A stretch of DNA of 64,000 bases from an uncultured Flavobacteriaceae bacterium (GCA_913045325.1 CAJWPZ010000003.1:1-64000); one strand, 5' to 3'; shown: positions 17,583 to 26,395, counted from the first letter of the stretch. Numbers and translations: made by a program. The notes: a model not told the origin generated them from the sequence alone.

Positions 17583-18656
17583 TTATGGTAACATTGGAGC
17601 AAGTACTGATAGCATTGTAGCCATTTTATTTTTAGTTTCCTGCCACTCCTGCTCTGGTATAGAATCTAAGGTAATACCTCCACCTATATATAGGGTTGCC
17701 ATTGTGGGGCTTATTTTCATACAACGCAAATTAACATACATTTGAGCGGTGTTGTTTTGTAGGTCTAAGGGTCCTAAAAAACCTGTATAAAATTCACGAT
17801 CATAGCCCTCAAGTTGTTGGATAATAGCAAATGCGGTGTCTCTTGGTGATCCGCAAACAGCAGGTGTTGGATGTAATACAGAAGCTATTTGGGCTAGGGT
17901 TGTTTGTTTATTATCAAAAACACCTTTGATTTGAGTTTTAATGTGGTATAAAGATCCTGCTTTGTGGGTCTTTGGAGAAGACACCTGTAATGATGTCGTA
18001 ATTTTTTTAAGATCTGTAGTGATTGCCTTAGTTACTAATTGCTGCTCAAAGGTCTCTTTTGAGCCCCAAGTTGGGGTAGTATCTGCAATAACTTTTTGTG
18101 TTCCAGCCAAAGCCATTGTTGAAAAATTAGCCCCATCCCTCTCCAGTAATACCTCAGGAGAGGCGCCACACCAAATACCTGTTTTGGGATGAAACCACAG
18201 GTATCTAAAGGCAGAGGTGTCTAGAGAAATAATACGCTTTATTAATTCACTTACATCAAAGCTGGTTAAAGAAATTTCTTCTTTTCTAGTAGCTACTACT
18301 TTTTCAACTGTTTTGTTTTTTATGTTTTCTAAGATTTCAGAAACATACTCAAGGTGTTTTTCTTTATCTGAACTAAGTTCTTGACATCCGGGGGCTTCAG
18401 TATTTAAAAAACTAGGGAGAGAAACCTCTAGGGATATTTTTTCTGAAAATGCTTCAGGGATACAAAACCAAGTGCTTTTAGTATCAAAGGGTGCTAAAAC
18501 AAATCCTGTAGTAGCAAATTCTTTAGCGCTATAATGGGTAGTATCCTGCTGTAATAAAACATTTACTTTGGTATGATTTGGGCTACAGTACACAACAAAT
18601 GGAAGCTGTTGAGTCCAATGTTTATTTATTTTTTGAAGTAGGGCTGTAAAATCCAT
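17583..18656 (-). CDS. menF: Isochorismate synthase
   Basis: MenF converts chorismate to isochorismate, the entry step to menaquinone. Its 357 residues fit the compact chorismate-binding family. Recognisable motifs are KVVATRKEEI (the catalytic-lysine segment), WCGASPEVLLERDG, MALAGTQ, HPTPAVCGSPRDTA, YDREFYTGFLGPLD and the C-terminal LYIGGGITLDS. The last ones hold the magnesium-binding glutamates and the Gly-rich end typical of the family. It is followed by menD and preceded by menI with 3 bp between genes, so menI-menF-menD form one minus-strand operon. An entC-type siderophore role is unlikely in this context. Confidence 0.93.
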   Translation of the reverse strand: MDFTALLQKINKHWTQQLPFVVYCSPNHTKVNVLLQQDTTHYSAKEFATTGFVLAPFDTKSTWFCIPEAFSEKISLEVSLPSFLNTEAPGCQELSSDKEKHLEYVSEILENIKNKTVEKVVATRKEEISLTSFDVSELIKRIISLDTSAFRYLWFHPKTGIWCGASPEVLLERDGANFSTMALAGTQKVIADTTPTWGSKETFEQQLVTKAITTDLKKITTSLQVSSPKTHKAGSLYHIKTQIKGVFDNKQTTLAQIASVLHPTPAVCGSPRDTAFAIIQQLEGYDREFYTGFLGPLDLQNNTAQMYVNLRCMKISPTMATLYIGGGITLDSIPEQEWQETKNKMATMLSVLAPMLP

Positions 18657-18659
18657 TAC

Positions 18660-19079
18660 TTACTTAACCAGCGTTAAGGTAGTTAACTTTACTAAAGAGA
18701 TTAATTCTTTATTTTGGTTCTCTATTCTAATTTGCCATAATTGAGTAGTTCTTCCTTTGTGCAGTATACTAGCATGGGCATATACAAAACCATCTCGAAT
18801 GCTTTTAACGTGATTGGCTGCAATTTCAATACCGCGAATACTTACATTTTCATTTTGTAGAAAAATATAAGCCCCTGCACTACCAACACTTTCTGCCAAG
18901 GCAACAGAGGCGCCTCCGTGCAACACCCCATCTGGTTGATGTACCCTTGAGTTCACTGGCATTCTTGCAGTGATGGTGTCTTGAGTAACATCTACAAATT
19001 CTATATTCAAGGTTTCCATTAATGTGTTTTTACACATCTGTGCGCAGCTTGCTAAAATTTCGTCTTTAGATAGTTTCAT
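18660..19079 (-). CDS. menI: 1,4-dihydroxy-2-naphthoyl-CoA thioesterase (hotdog fold, MenI/YdiI-like)
   Basis: A 139-residue PaaI/YdiI-type hotdog thioesterase. It aligns well with E. coli MenI (YdiI): MPVNSRVHQPDGVLHGGASV, then LAESVGSAGA. His54 and the catalytic Glu63 fall at the same numbers as in the E. coli enzyme. MenI hydrolyses the CoA ester made by MenB to free 1,4-dihydroxy-2-naphthoate before prenylation. The first position in the menI-menF-menD operon, 3 bp from menF, supports this role over phenylacetate metabolism. The start codon ATG at 19079 is the first in frame. The specificity assignment rests on similarity and context. Confidence 0.82.
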   Translation of the reverse strand: MKLSKDEILASCAQMCKNTLMETLNIEFVDVTQDTITARMPVNSRVHQPDGVLHGGASVALAESVGSAGAYIFLQNENVSIRGIEIAANHVKSIRDGFVYAHASILHKGRTTQLWQIRIENQNKELISLVKLTTLTLVK

Positions 19080-19089
19080 ATGCTTGTCT

Positions 19090-19097
19090 TACATTTG
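19090..19097 (+). promoter_or_regulatory. -7 box of the alpha/beta hydrolase gene
   Basis: TACATTTG at 19090-19097 matches TAnnTTTG and lies 26 bp before the ATG at 19124, in the 44-bp divergent gap with menI. Confidence 0.5.
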
Positions 19098-19123
19098 TAA
19101 AGTTACAAAACAGACTTTAAAAA

Positions 19124-19768
19124 ATGGGATTAGAAAAACAAGTTTCTTACAAATCAACCAATACTTACCAAACTCTTAACTCTTACAAGCATACAACTAA
19201 AAATGTATGGCTGGTTTTTCATGGATTGGGCTTTTTGAGTAGATACTTTCTAAGACATTTTGAAATTTTAAACCCAACCGAGAATTATATTATTTGTCCT
19301 CAAGCACCCTCAAAGTTTTATTTAGGAGAGGACTTTAAACATGTGGGCGCCTGCTGGCTTACCAAAGAAGATACTGTCTTAGAGACCAGTAATGTTTTAA
19401 GGTATATTGATGAGGTATTTGCTCAAGAAAACATAGACCCCAATACAAATCTAATTGTTTTAGGCTACTCACAGGGAGTCTCTATTGCTACTCGATGGTT
19501 GGCCTCTAGAAAGATATCTTGTAAAAAACTTATTCTGCACAGTGGCGGAATCCCCAAAGAATTAACCCCAAAAGATTTTACTCATCTAGATAGCACCACG
19601 CAAACTACCTATCTCTATGGAGATAAGGATCCATATATCACCCAGGCTAGAAAAACAGAAGAAACACTTAAAGCGTCTGCCCTATTTGGCCCCAAACTCT
19701 CTACCGTAGTCTTTGATGGAATCCATGAAGTTCATGGACCATCGATACTAAATATTGCTACTAATTAA
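19124..19768 (+). CDS. Alpha/beta hydrolase (phospholipase/carboxylesterase type)
   Basis: A 214-residue soluble serine hydrolase. The nucleophile elbow is GYSQG with Ser116. The oxyanion-hole strand is WLVFHGLGF, and the acid and base lie in YGDKDPY (about 167-173) and DGIHEVHG near the C-terminus. Its size and GYSQG motif match the carboxylesterase/lysophospholipase subfamily. It is divergent from the men operon and 44 bp from menI. That placement raises but does not prove a link to menaquinone synthesis; it does not resemble MenH closely. The true substrate is unknown. Confidence 0.75.
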   Translation: MGLEKQVSYKSTNTYQTLNSYKHTTKNVWLVFHGLGFLSRYFLRHFEILNPTENYIICPQAPSKFYLGEDFKHVGACWLTKEDTVLETSNVLRYIDEVFAQENIDPNTNLIVLGYSQGVSIATRWLASRKISCKKLILHSGGIPKELTPKDFTHLDSTTQTTYLYGDKDPYITQARKTEETLKASALFGPKLSTVVFDGIHEVHGPSILNIATN

Positions 19769-19809
19769 GCCTTCAAGTTTTTAAGTACATACTAAAGAGC
19801 TATAACCAC

Positions 19810-19843
19810 AAAAAATCCCGCAACGAAGTATCGTTACGGGATT
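19810..19843 (-). terminator. Intrinsic terminator of dnaK
   Basis: The inverted repeat AATCCCG-C-AACGA / TCGTT-A-CGGGATT (19814-19843, loop AGTA, one mismatch) is followed on the minus strand by a T-run (the A-run at 19810-19815). It lies 24 bp past the dnaK stop and may also stop the convergent hydrolase transcript. Confidence 0.8.
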
Positions 19844-19866
19844 TATATATAATAGATTGAGTGGTG

Positions 19867-21762
19867 TTATTTTACTTCCTCAAAGTCTACATCTTCAACA
19901 TCTGCACTTTGATCACCTGCTTCTGGATCTGCTGGTTGCTCTGCGCCTGCTTGTCCATCTGCTTGTGCTTTGTACATTTCTTCACTAGCTACTTTCCAAG
20001 CTTCATTGATTTTATCTAGCGCTGGCTGGATGGTTTCAAGGTCTCTTGTTTCGTAAGCTTTCTTCAAGTCTTCTAAAGCATCTTGAATTGGCTTTTTCTT
20101 ATCATCAGATAACTTCTCTCCAAATTCTGTTAATTGCTTTTCTGTCTGGAAGATCATACCATCTGCTTCATTGATTTTGTCTGCCGTTTCTTTAGCAATC
20201 TTATCTGCATCTGCATTGGCTTCAGCCTCTTGCTTCATCTTTTGGATTTCCTCTTCTGTAAGTCCTGAAGAAGCTTCGATTCTAATATCTTGCTTTTTAT
20301 TGGTAGCCTTATCTTCAGCACTTACCTTGATAATACCATTGGCATCAATATCAAAGGTTACTTCAATTTGAGGAACTCCACGCTGTGCTGGTGGAATATC
20401 ACTTAAATGAAAACGACCAATTGTCTTGTTGTCATTTGCCATTGGGCGCTCTCCTTGCAGTACATGAATCTCTACAGAAGGTTGATTGTCTGCTGCTGTT
20501 GAGAATACTTGACTCTTCTTTGTAGGAATCGTAGTGTTGGCCTCAATAAGCTTTGTCATTACACTTCCCATGGTTTCAATACCTAGAGAAAGTGGTGTTA
20601 CATCCAAAAGTAAAACATCTTTTACATCTCCAGTTAATACACCTCCCTGAATAGCAGCACCTACGGCTACTACCTCATCTGGATTTACTCCTTTGTTTGG
20701 CGCTTTACCAAAGAACTTCTCTACTGCTTGTTGTACTGCAGGAATACGTGTTGATCCTCCTACTAGAATTACCTCATCAATATCGCTATTACTAAGTCCA
20801 GCTGCTTTCATAGCTGTTTGGCAAGGCTCAATAGTTCTTTTTACTAAATCGTCAATTAACTGCTCAAATTTAGCAAGTGTTAGTGTTTTAACCAAGTGCT
20901 TTGGCCCACTAGCTGTTGCTGTTACGTAAGGCAGGTTTATTTCTGTTTGTGCAGAAGAAGATAATTCAATCTTCGCTTTCTCTGCAGCTTCCTTTAAACG
21001 TTGTAATGCCATCGGGTCTGTACGAAGATCCATGTCATTCTCTGACTGAAATTCATCTGCTAGCCAGCTAATGATTTTTTGATCAACATCATCACCACCA
21101 AGGTGGGTGTCACCATCTGTTGCTAATACCTCAAATACACCATCTCCTAATTCAAGGATAGATACATCATGAGTACCACCACCAAAATCAAATACTACAA
21201 TTTTTTGGTCTGTGCTTTTCTTATCAAGACCATATGCTAATGCAGCCGCTGTTGGCTCATTAATAATACGTTCTACTTTTAATCCAGCAATCTCACCAGC
21301 TTCTTTAGTGGCTTGACGTTGGCTATCATTAAAGTAAGCAGGTACCGTAATTACAGCACGTGTTACATCTTGGCCTAAGTAATCTTCGGCTGTTTTTTTC
21401 ATTTTCTGCAATATCATTGCACTTAATTCTTGCGGTGTGTACAAACGACCATCAATATCAACACGTGGGGTGTCGTTATCGCCTTTTTTTACAGTAAATG
21501 CAGCACGCTTAGCTTCAACAGAAGATTCACTGTACTTATTTCCCATAAAACGTTTTATAGAAGATATGGTTTTAGTAGGGTTTGTTACTGCCTGTCTTTT
21601 GGCAGGATCTCCTACTTTAATTTCTCCTCCTTCTACAAAGGCAATTACAGATGGCGTTGTTCTTTTTCCTTCTGCATTTGGTATTACCGTTGGTTCGCTA
21701 CCTTCCATTACAGATACGCAAGAGTTGGTTGTCCCTAAGTCTATTCCAATTATTTTACTCAT
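19867..21762 (-). CDS. dnaK: Molecular chaperone DnaK (Hsp70)
   Basis: DnaK is the cytosolic Hsp70 that binds exposed hydrophobic peptides in cycles of ATP hydrolysis with DnaJ and GrpE. The 631 residues are full length. The ATPase domain starts [17 protein letters not shown] and contains [31 protein letters not shown] and [14 protein letters not shown]. The substrate domain begins around residue 390 ([16 protein letters not shown]), and the acidic C-terminal tail ends in [11 protein letters not shown]. It stands alone; no dnaJ or grpE lies beside it, a common arrangement in this phylum. No CIRCE element is visible upstream. Confidence 0.99.
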   Translation of the reverse strand: MSKIIGIDLGTTNSCVSVMEGSEPTVIPNAEGKRTTPSVIAFVEGGEIKVGDPAKRQAVTNPTKTISSIKRFMGNKYSESSVEAKRAAFTVKKGDNDTPRVDIDGRLYTPQELSAMILQKMKKTAEDYLGQDVTRAVITVPAYFNDSQRQATKEAGEIAGLKVERIINEPTAAALAYGLDKKSTDQKIVVFDFGGGTHDVSILELGDGVFEVLATDGDTHLGGDDVDQKIISWLADEFQSENDMDLRTDPMALQRLKEAAEKAKIELSSSAQTEINLPYVTATASGPKHLVKTLTLAKFEQLIDDLVKRTIEPCQTAMKAAGLSNSDIDEVILVGGSTRIPAVQQAVEKFFGKAPNKGVNPDEVVAVGAAIQGGVLTGDVKDVLLLDVTPLSLGIETMGSVMTKLIEANTTIPTKKSQVFSTAADNQPSVEIHVLQGERPMANDNKTIGRFHLSDIPPAQRGVPQIEVTFDIDANGIIKVSAEDKATNKKQDIRIEASSGLTEEEIQKMKQEAEANADADKIAKETADKINEADGMIFQTEKQLTEFGEKLSDDKKKPIQDALEDLKKAYETRDLETIQPALDKINEAWKVASEEMYKAQADGQAGAEQPADPEAGDQSADVEDVDFEEVK

Positions 21763-21889
21763 AACTTATAAATATGTATTTTAAAATTCAGTTTAATTAT
21801 CTAAAGAAAAATATTCCTAAAGACAATACTCATAAGTCAATGATTGTGCCATCCAAAAAAGACTGACATCGTGGCAGATACTAATTTGT

Positions 21890-23158
21890 TTATTTGTTTT
21901 TAAGCTCTAGTAAATCATCCCACTGTGTTGTATAGCGCTTGCTACGGTCTTTTTTAACAAGCTCCCACTGCGCTACCCTAGTGCCAACTAGTGCAGATCC
22001 TACTGTAGCTTTACCAAACTTATGGTTTAGGGCATCTATTACATTCATTAGGCGTTTATCATATAGCGTAGGACTTTCAAATAAATTACCCTGCACATAC
22101 TCTTGAGGTATCAAACCTGTAAGGTTTACCCCTACCTTTTTATAACGGTAGCCTGGCTTGTATATCCTTTGTAATGCTTTGCGCGCCTGTTGTGTTAAGA
22201 TAAAGGTATTGTTTGTAGGTACCGATATGGTAATGGTGCAACTATTACTGTACTGTTTATCGGTATCACTATACCGATTTGTAGTTACAAAAACCTGTAT
22301 ATAGGTTGCACAAGATTTTTGAGCTCGCAATACTTCAGCCACCTCACTTATGTAATACGCACAAGCCTCTTCTATGCGTGGTAAATCTTCTAGTTTTTTT
22401 CCGAAAGATTTGGAGGTCCCTATCGCTTTTTTACTCTTTGGCATATTTCTAAACTCAATACAAGACTCCCCTCTTAACTCTCTCCATAAACGCTCTCCTA
22501 CCACGGTCATCTCTTTTCTTACCCACGCCAAAGGAAGTTGCGTAAACTCATAGGCTGTAAAAACGCCTATTTTTTTAAGGCGCGCCTGGTGTTTTTTGCC
22601 CAAACCCCAAACATCTTTGGTTTGTGCCCATTTAAGTGCTTTAATTCGTTTTTCATCTGTATCAATGACACATACATAATTAAACTTTTCTACTTTTTTT
22701 GAAATTTTATTTGCCAATTTTGCCAATACCTTAGTTGATGCTATACCTACACCTACAGGCACTCCTGTATGAAGCACTACGGTATCTTTTATACGTGTTG
22801 CATACTCCTTTAAAGGAGTATGTACTATTCCTGTTAGATCTATAAAAGCCTCATCAATACTATACACCTCTATACTTGGAGAAAAGGTTTCTAAAATATT
22901 CATAACCCGTTGAGACATTTCTCCATAAAGAGTATAATTAGAAGAAAAAAAAGTAACCTTATTTTTAATAAGCTGGTCTTTAATTTTAAACATAGGTTCA
23001 AACATAGCAATATGCGTCATTGCCTTAGCCTCTTTGTTTGCAGCAATAATACAACCGTCATTATTACTGAGAACGACCACTGGTTTGCCCCACAAATCTG
23101 GACGAAACACCTGTTCACAGGAAGCATAAAAGCTGTTACAATCTACCATTGCTATCAT
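21890..23158 (-). CDS. umuC: DNA polymerase V catalytic subunit UmuC (Y family)
   Basis: UmuC is a translesion polymerase that copies past damaged bases with low fidelity. At 422 residues it matches E. coli UmuC in length. The catalytic carboxylates are intact: Asp6 in MVDCNSFYASCE, and Asp102-Glu103 in YSIDEAFIDL. The helix-hairpin-helix and little-finger regions follow (VWGLGKKHQARLKKIGVFT, GTSKSFGKKLED), and the C-terminal tail is present. Its start codon overlaps the umuD stop as ATGA (23155-23158), so the pair is translationally coupled. The polymerase looks fully functional, whereas its UmuD partner does not have a standard protease site. Confidence 0.96.
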   Translation of the reverse strand: MIAMVDCNSFYASCEQVFRPDLWGKPVVVLSNNDGCIIAANKEAKAMTHIAMFEPMFKIKDQLIKNKVTFFSSNYTLYGEMSQRVMNILETFSPSIEVYSIDEAFIDLTGIVHTPLKEYATRIKDTVVLHTGVPVGVGIASTKVLAKLANKISKKVEKFNYVCVIDTDEKRIKALKWAQTKDVWGLGKKHQARLKKIGVFTAYEFTQLPLAWVRKEMTVVGERLWRELRGESCIEFRNMPKSKKAIGTSKSFGKKLEDLPRIEEACAYYISEVAEVLRAQKSCATYIQVFVTTNRYSDTDKQYSNSCTITISVPTNNTFILTQQARKALQRIYKPGYRYKKVGVNLTGLIPQEYVQGNLFESPTLYDKRLMNVIDALNHKFGKATVGSALVGTRVAQWELVKKDRSKRYTTQWDDLLELKNK

Positions 23159-23523
23159 AAACTACAGTGTATTATATAAGTAATAGAGCCCCACACAGTA
23201 AAAGAAGTACCGCGATTGCTTACAGGAAAATGTATTACTTTAAATATCCCTTGTTGTACTATTAAAACTAGATTTCCTGCCTTTGGGCTAAGGGCTTTGT
23301 CTATAATTAATACGTCTCTATCTAGTATTGAAAACTCAGACCACCCATCACCAGATACCCGCACATAAAAAGTAGCATCTTTATGCACTACAAGCTCTTT
23401 ATTGAGATCTATAGAGGGCTCCATATAATGTGTGGCAGGACTAGGAAATCCCGTTTGTTTAGAAACGCTGGCCTTATGTTTTGGTGCTTGATTTTTTATT
23501 TTTCCTGTTTCTAAATATTCCAT
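23155..23523 (-). CDS. umuD: UmuD-like protein lacking the Ser-Lys protease dyad
   Basis: UmuD normally cuts itself after residue 24 when RecA is activated, and the product partners UmuC. This 122-residue protein aligns without gaps to E. coli UmuD (139 aa) over residues 25-97: GFPSPATHYMEPSIDLNKEL, then FYVRVSGDG, then LIIDKALSP. But position 60, the nucleophile Ser in SGDSM, is Gly in SGDGW, and position 97, the general-base Lys, is Ile in IFKVIHF. The cleavage-site Cys24 is Thr. About 17 residues of the C-terminal half are missing, yet the last strand (FTVWGSITYII) is kept. The gene is open, coupled to umuC and has a good promoter, so it is not an obvious pseudogene. Self-cleavage is not expected. 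Confidence 0.88.
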   Translation of the reverse strand: MEYLETGKIKNQAPKHKASVSKQTGFPSPATHYMEPSIDLNKELVVHKDATFYVRVSGDGWSEFSILDRDVLIIDKALSPKAGNLVLIVQQGIFKVIHFPVSNRGTSFTVWGSITYIIHCSL

Positions 23524-23527
23524 AATA

Positions 23528-23535
23528 CAAAAGTA
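23528..23535 (-). promoter_or_regulatory. -7 box of umuDC, leaderless arrangement
   Basis: On the minus strand TACTTTTG (TAnnTTTG) ends four bases before the umuD ATG at 23523. Transcription is expected to start at the initiation codon. Confidence 0.65.
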
Positions 23536-23536
23536 T

Positions 23537-23566
23537 GGAATTATTCCAAATAAAAGGATTTGTTCC
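23537..23566. promoter_or_regulatory. Tandem operator-like palindromes upstream of umuDC
   Basis: GGAATTATTCC (23537-23547) is a perfect inverted repeat with a single central base, directly abutting the -7 box. GGATTTGTTCC (23556-23566) matches it at 9 of 11 positions. The two sites start 19 bp apart and share GGA-N5-TCC. They occupy the -7/-33 spacer and the -33 region, where a repressor would block transcription. They do not match the E. coli or Gram-positive LexA boxes. Confidence 0.5.
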
Positions 23567-23611
23567 TAAATAAGATACTAACATAATAGCAATCGCATTC
23601 AAAGAATATAA

Positions 23612-23619
23612 TACCTTTG
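23612..23619 (+). promoter_or_regulatory. -7 box of the oligopeptide-binding lipoprotein gene
   Basis: TACCTTTG matches TAnnTTTG. It lies 13 bp before the ATG at 23633 and 25 bp before the alternative ATG at 23645. Confidence 0.6.
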
Positions 23620-23632
23620 TGATGATCCTAAA

Positions 23633-25267
23633 ATGACACATGATATGAATTCTCAAAAATGGGCGCTGCTTTTAAAAATAAATTTGGGAGTTTTTGTGGT
23701 GTTTATGCTACAAGGATGTACTTATTCAGAAAAAAAAGACAAAGAGCACTTGGTCTTTAAATACAATGAACACAGTAATATTGCCACTCTAGATCCTGCC
23801 TTTGCTAGAAACCCTCAAACCATTTGGCCAAGCAACCAATTGTTTAATGGCCTTGTGCAACTAGATGATCAATTAAACATTCAGCCAGATATAGCCAAAT
23901 CATGGCACATTAATGATAGTACATCAACCTACACATTTACCCTTCGAGATGATGTATATTTCCATAAAAACAAGGTCTTTAAAAAAGACAGCACAAGAAG
24001 GGTTATAGCACAAGATTTTGTATACAGCTTTGATAGGCTACTATCACCAGGGTTAGCCTCTCCAGGGAGCTGGGTGTTTAGCGCTGTACAAAGGTATCAC
24101 GCAGCCAATGACTCTACCTTGGTGATACAACTCAAAAAACCCTTCCCTGCTTTTCTAGGACTACTGTCTATGAGGTATTGCTCTGTTGTACCAAAAGAAG
24201 CAATTGCCTATTATGGTAATGATTTTAGAAGCAACCCTGTGGGCACTGGCCCTTTTGTGTTTAAATTTTGGGAAGAAAACGTAAAACTTGTTTTACGAAA
24301 AAACCCTATATATTTTGAGAAAGATACTCAGGGAAATAGGCTTCCATACCTTGAGGCGGTAGCCATTACATTTCTGCCAGACAAACAGAGTGAGTTTTTA
24401 CAATTTGCCCAAGGAAACATTGATTTTATGACTGGGCTAGACAACTCCTATAAAGATGAGATTATCACCACCAAAGGAGCCTTGCAGCCAAAGTATAAAG
24501 ACAGAGTAAAGCTCATCACCACACCGTATTTAAACACAGAGTATCTTGGTTTTTTTATGGGCTCTACATCAAAGGAAATAGCCTCTCCCCTTATTCGGCA
24601 AGCCATTAACTATGGTTTTGACAGAGAGAAAATGGTAACCTATTTACGTAACGGCATGGGTATTGCCGCTACACACGGCTTTATACCCAAAGGATTGGCT
24701 GGGTTTGATTCAATCCAGGGATATAGCTATAATCCAGAAAAAGCAAGAGCGCTTATTAATGCCTATAAACAAGCAACAGGAGCCACTACCATACAGGTTA
24801 CTATTGGAACCAACAGCCAGTATCTTGACCTTTGTGAATACATCCAACGAGAGTTAGAAAAGCTAGGGATTTCAATAACAATAGATGTAATGCCACCCGC
24901 TACTTTAAGGCAACTTAAAAGTAGTGGTGAGCTTGATATATTTAGAGCTAGCTGGGTAGCAGATTATCCAGATGCAGAAAACTATTTGTCATTATTTTAC
25001 AGCCCTAACTTTACACCCAATGGCCCAAATTACACACATTTTAAAAATGTAGTTTTTGACAGCCTATATGTAGAGGCCCAGAAAATTTCTCAAATCAACA
25101 AACGTAAGCTCTTATACACACAAATGGATAGTATTATTATTGCTCAGGCGCCTATCGTGCCATTATACTATGATATTGCCGTTCGGTTTGTGTCAAAGAA
25201 AATTACAGGGCTAGGTATTAACCCGCAAAACTTTTTGGTACTCAAAAAAGTAAAAAAAGCAAAATAA
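23633..25267 (+). CDS. Peptide/oligopeptide ABC transporter substrate-binding lipoprotein (SBP family 5)
   Basis: A 544-residue DppA/OppA-type binding protein. The N-terminus is a lipoprotein signal with lipobox MLQGC, so the mature protein is anchored by a lipidated Cys. Family features include NIATLDPAFARNPQT, LFNGLVQLDDQLNIQPDIAKSWHI, RVIAQDFVYSFDRLLSP, NPVGTGPFVFKFWEEN, and near the C-terminus FRASWVADYPDAENYLSLFY. It would capture peptides or similar solutes for import. No permease or ATPase genes are adjacent; the next genes are RNA modification enzymes. It is divergent from umuDC. The start could be ATG 23633 or ATG 23645, the second giving a tidier signal peptide. Confidence 0.9.
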   Translation: MTHDMNSQKWALLLKINLGVFVVFMLQGCTYSEKKDKEHLVFKYNEHSNIATLDPAFARNPQTIWPSNQLFNGLVQLDDQLNIQPDIAKSWHINDSTSTYTFTLRDDVYFHKNKVFKKDSTRRVIAQDFVYSFDRLLSPGLASPGSWVFSAVQRYHAANDSTLVIQLKKPFPAFLGLLSMRYCSVVPKEAIAYYGNDFRSNPVGTGPFVFKFWEENVKLVLRKNPIYFEKDTQGNRLPYLEAVAITFLPDKQSEFLQFAQGNIDFMTGLDNSYKDEIITTKGALQPKYKDRVKLITTPYLNTEYLGFFMGSTSKEIASPLIRQAINYGFDREKMVTYLRNGMGIAATHGFIPKGLAGFDSIQGYSYNPEKARALINAYKQATGATTIQVTIGTNSQYLDLCEYIQRELEKLGISITIDVMPPATLRQLKSSGELDIFRASWVADYPDAENYLSLFYSPNFTPNGPNYTHFKNVVFDSLYVEAQKISQINKRKLLYTQMDSIIIAQAPIVPLYYDIAVRFVSKKITGLGINPQNFLVLKKVKKAK

Positions 25268-25278
25268 GTATACAAAAT

Positions 25279-25734
25279 ATGCCTTATAACATTGTTCTTA
25301 TAGAACCAGAAATACCAAACAATACAGGAAACATTGGCAGAATTAGCCTAGGTACTGCATCGCATCTACATCTAGTGAAACCTTTTGGTTTTGAGCTTAG
25401 TGACAGCAGGTTAAAACGTGCAGGGCTAGACTATTGGAAACACATACAGTGTACCATTTATGAGAGTGTTGAAGATTTTTTTGAGCAGCACGGTGCAAAA
25501 AAAATGGCCTTTTTATCTAGTAATGCTACCAAAGATTATTTAGAAATACCGTATGAGGATGATTTGTTTTTAATCTTTGGAAAAGAATCTGTTGGGCTTT
25601 GTGCTGAAATTTTAAAAAACCACCCAACACAACTCTATAAAATACCTTTATACAGTGAACATATACGAAGCTTGAATTTGGCAAATGCAGTAAGCATTGT
25701 TGTCTATGAAGGGTTACGAAATTTAAAACACTAA
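25279..25734 (+). CDS. trmL: tRNA (cytidine/uridine-34-2'-O)-methyltransferase
   Basis: TrmL is a SPOUT-fold enzyme that adds a 2'-O-methyl group to the wobble base of certain leucine tRNAs. At 151 residues it has the normal length. The trefoil-knot motifs are present: ALIEPEIPNNTGNIGR-like segment near residue 6, then FGKESVGL (about 97-104) and the C-terminal IRSLNLANAVSIVVYEG with the conserved SLN-N-A signature. It starts 11 bp after the binding-protein gene and is followed after 8 bp by miaE, another tRNA-modifying gene, so they probably share a transcript. Confidence 0.95.
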   Translation: MPYNIVLIEPEIPNNTGNIGRISLGTASHLHLVKPFGFELSDSRLKRAGLDYWKHIQCTIYESVEDFFEQHGAKKMAFLSSNATKDYLEIPYEDDLFLIFGKESVGLCAEILKNHPTQLYKIPLYSEHIRSLNLANAVSIVVYEGLRNLKH

Positions 25735-25742
25735 TTTATACT

Positions 25743-26324
25743 ATGCTTAATCTTAAACTCGCTACAGATCCAAGATGGGTAACTATCGCAGAGAGCAATC
25801 TTGAAGAAATACTAACAGATCACGCTTGGTGTGAGCAAAAAGCAGCTACCAATGCCATAACCATTATCACACTCAATAGCCATCTGGAAGATTTAGTTAC
25901 AGATTTATTAAAACTGGCCCAAGAAGAATTAGAACATTTTGAGATGGTACACAACATCATCAAAGAAAGAGGCTACAAACTAGGGAGAGAGCGTAAAGAT
26001 CATTATGTAAATCAATTATTCCAATTTACCTGTAAGGGAGGTAGCCCACAGCAGGCCATGGTAGATAGACTACTATTCTCCGCAATGATTGAGGCTCGTA
26101 GTTGTGAGCGTTTTAAACTTCTAAGTGAGCGTATTAAAGACGAAAAACTCTCCGTATTTTATAGAGAACTCATGATAAGTGAGGCTGGTCATTACACTAC
26201 TTTTTTAGGCTTTGCTAGAAAATATGGACAAGGAATTGATGTAGAGAAAAGATGGCAAGATCTCATAGATTTTGAAGGAGAGATTATAAAAAACTATGGC
26301 AAGCAGCAAACCATGCATGGTTAG
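25743..26324 (+). CDS. miaE: tRNA-(ms2io6A37)-hydroxylase
   Basis: MiaE hydroxylates the isopentenyl group on adenosine 37 of tRNAs using a ferritin-like diiron centre and oxygen. The 193-residue protein carries the helical metal motifs EELEHFEMVH, EARSCERFKLL and SEAGHYTTFL, which supply the Glu and His ligands. It directly follows trmL, so two anticodon-loop modification genes are paired. The ATG at 25743 is the natural start. Flavobacterial members are strongly conserved in this form. Confidence 0.94.
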   Translation: MLNLKLATDPRWVTIAESNLEEILTDHAWCEQKAATNAITIITLNSHLEDLVTDLLKLAQEELEHFEMVHNIIKERGYKLGRERKDHYVNQLFQFTCKGGSPQQAMVDRLLFSAMIEARSCERFKLLSERIKDEKLSVFYRELMISEAGHYTTFLGFARKYGQGIDVEKRWQDLIDFEGEIIKNYGKQQTMHG

Positions 26325-26387
26325 AAACACATAAAAATTAATTTATTTTTTTAAAATAGTATTTCGGTATAACTCATTGGCTTGTTA

Positions 26388-26395
26388 TATATTTG
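26388..26395 (+). promoter_or_regulatory. -7 box upstream of the 157-residue hypothetical gene
   Basis: TATATTTG at 26388-26395 matches TAnnTTTG. It overlaps the first possible start (TTG 26393), which pushes the real start to TTG 26411. Confidence 0.5.

Noticed and set aside
21437..21784. Long open frame (115 codons) opposite dnaK
   Set aside because: It lies wholly antisense to the strongly coding dnaK N-terminus and has no promoter or family signature; it is a shadow of dnaK codon bias.
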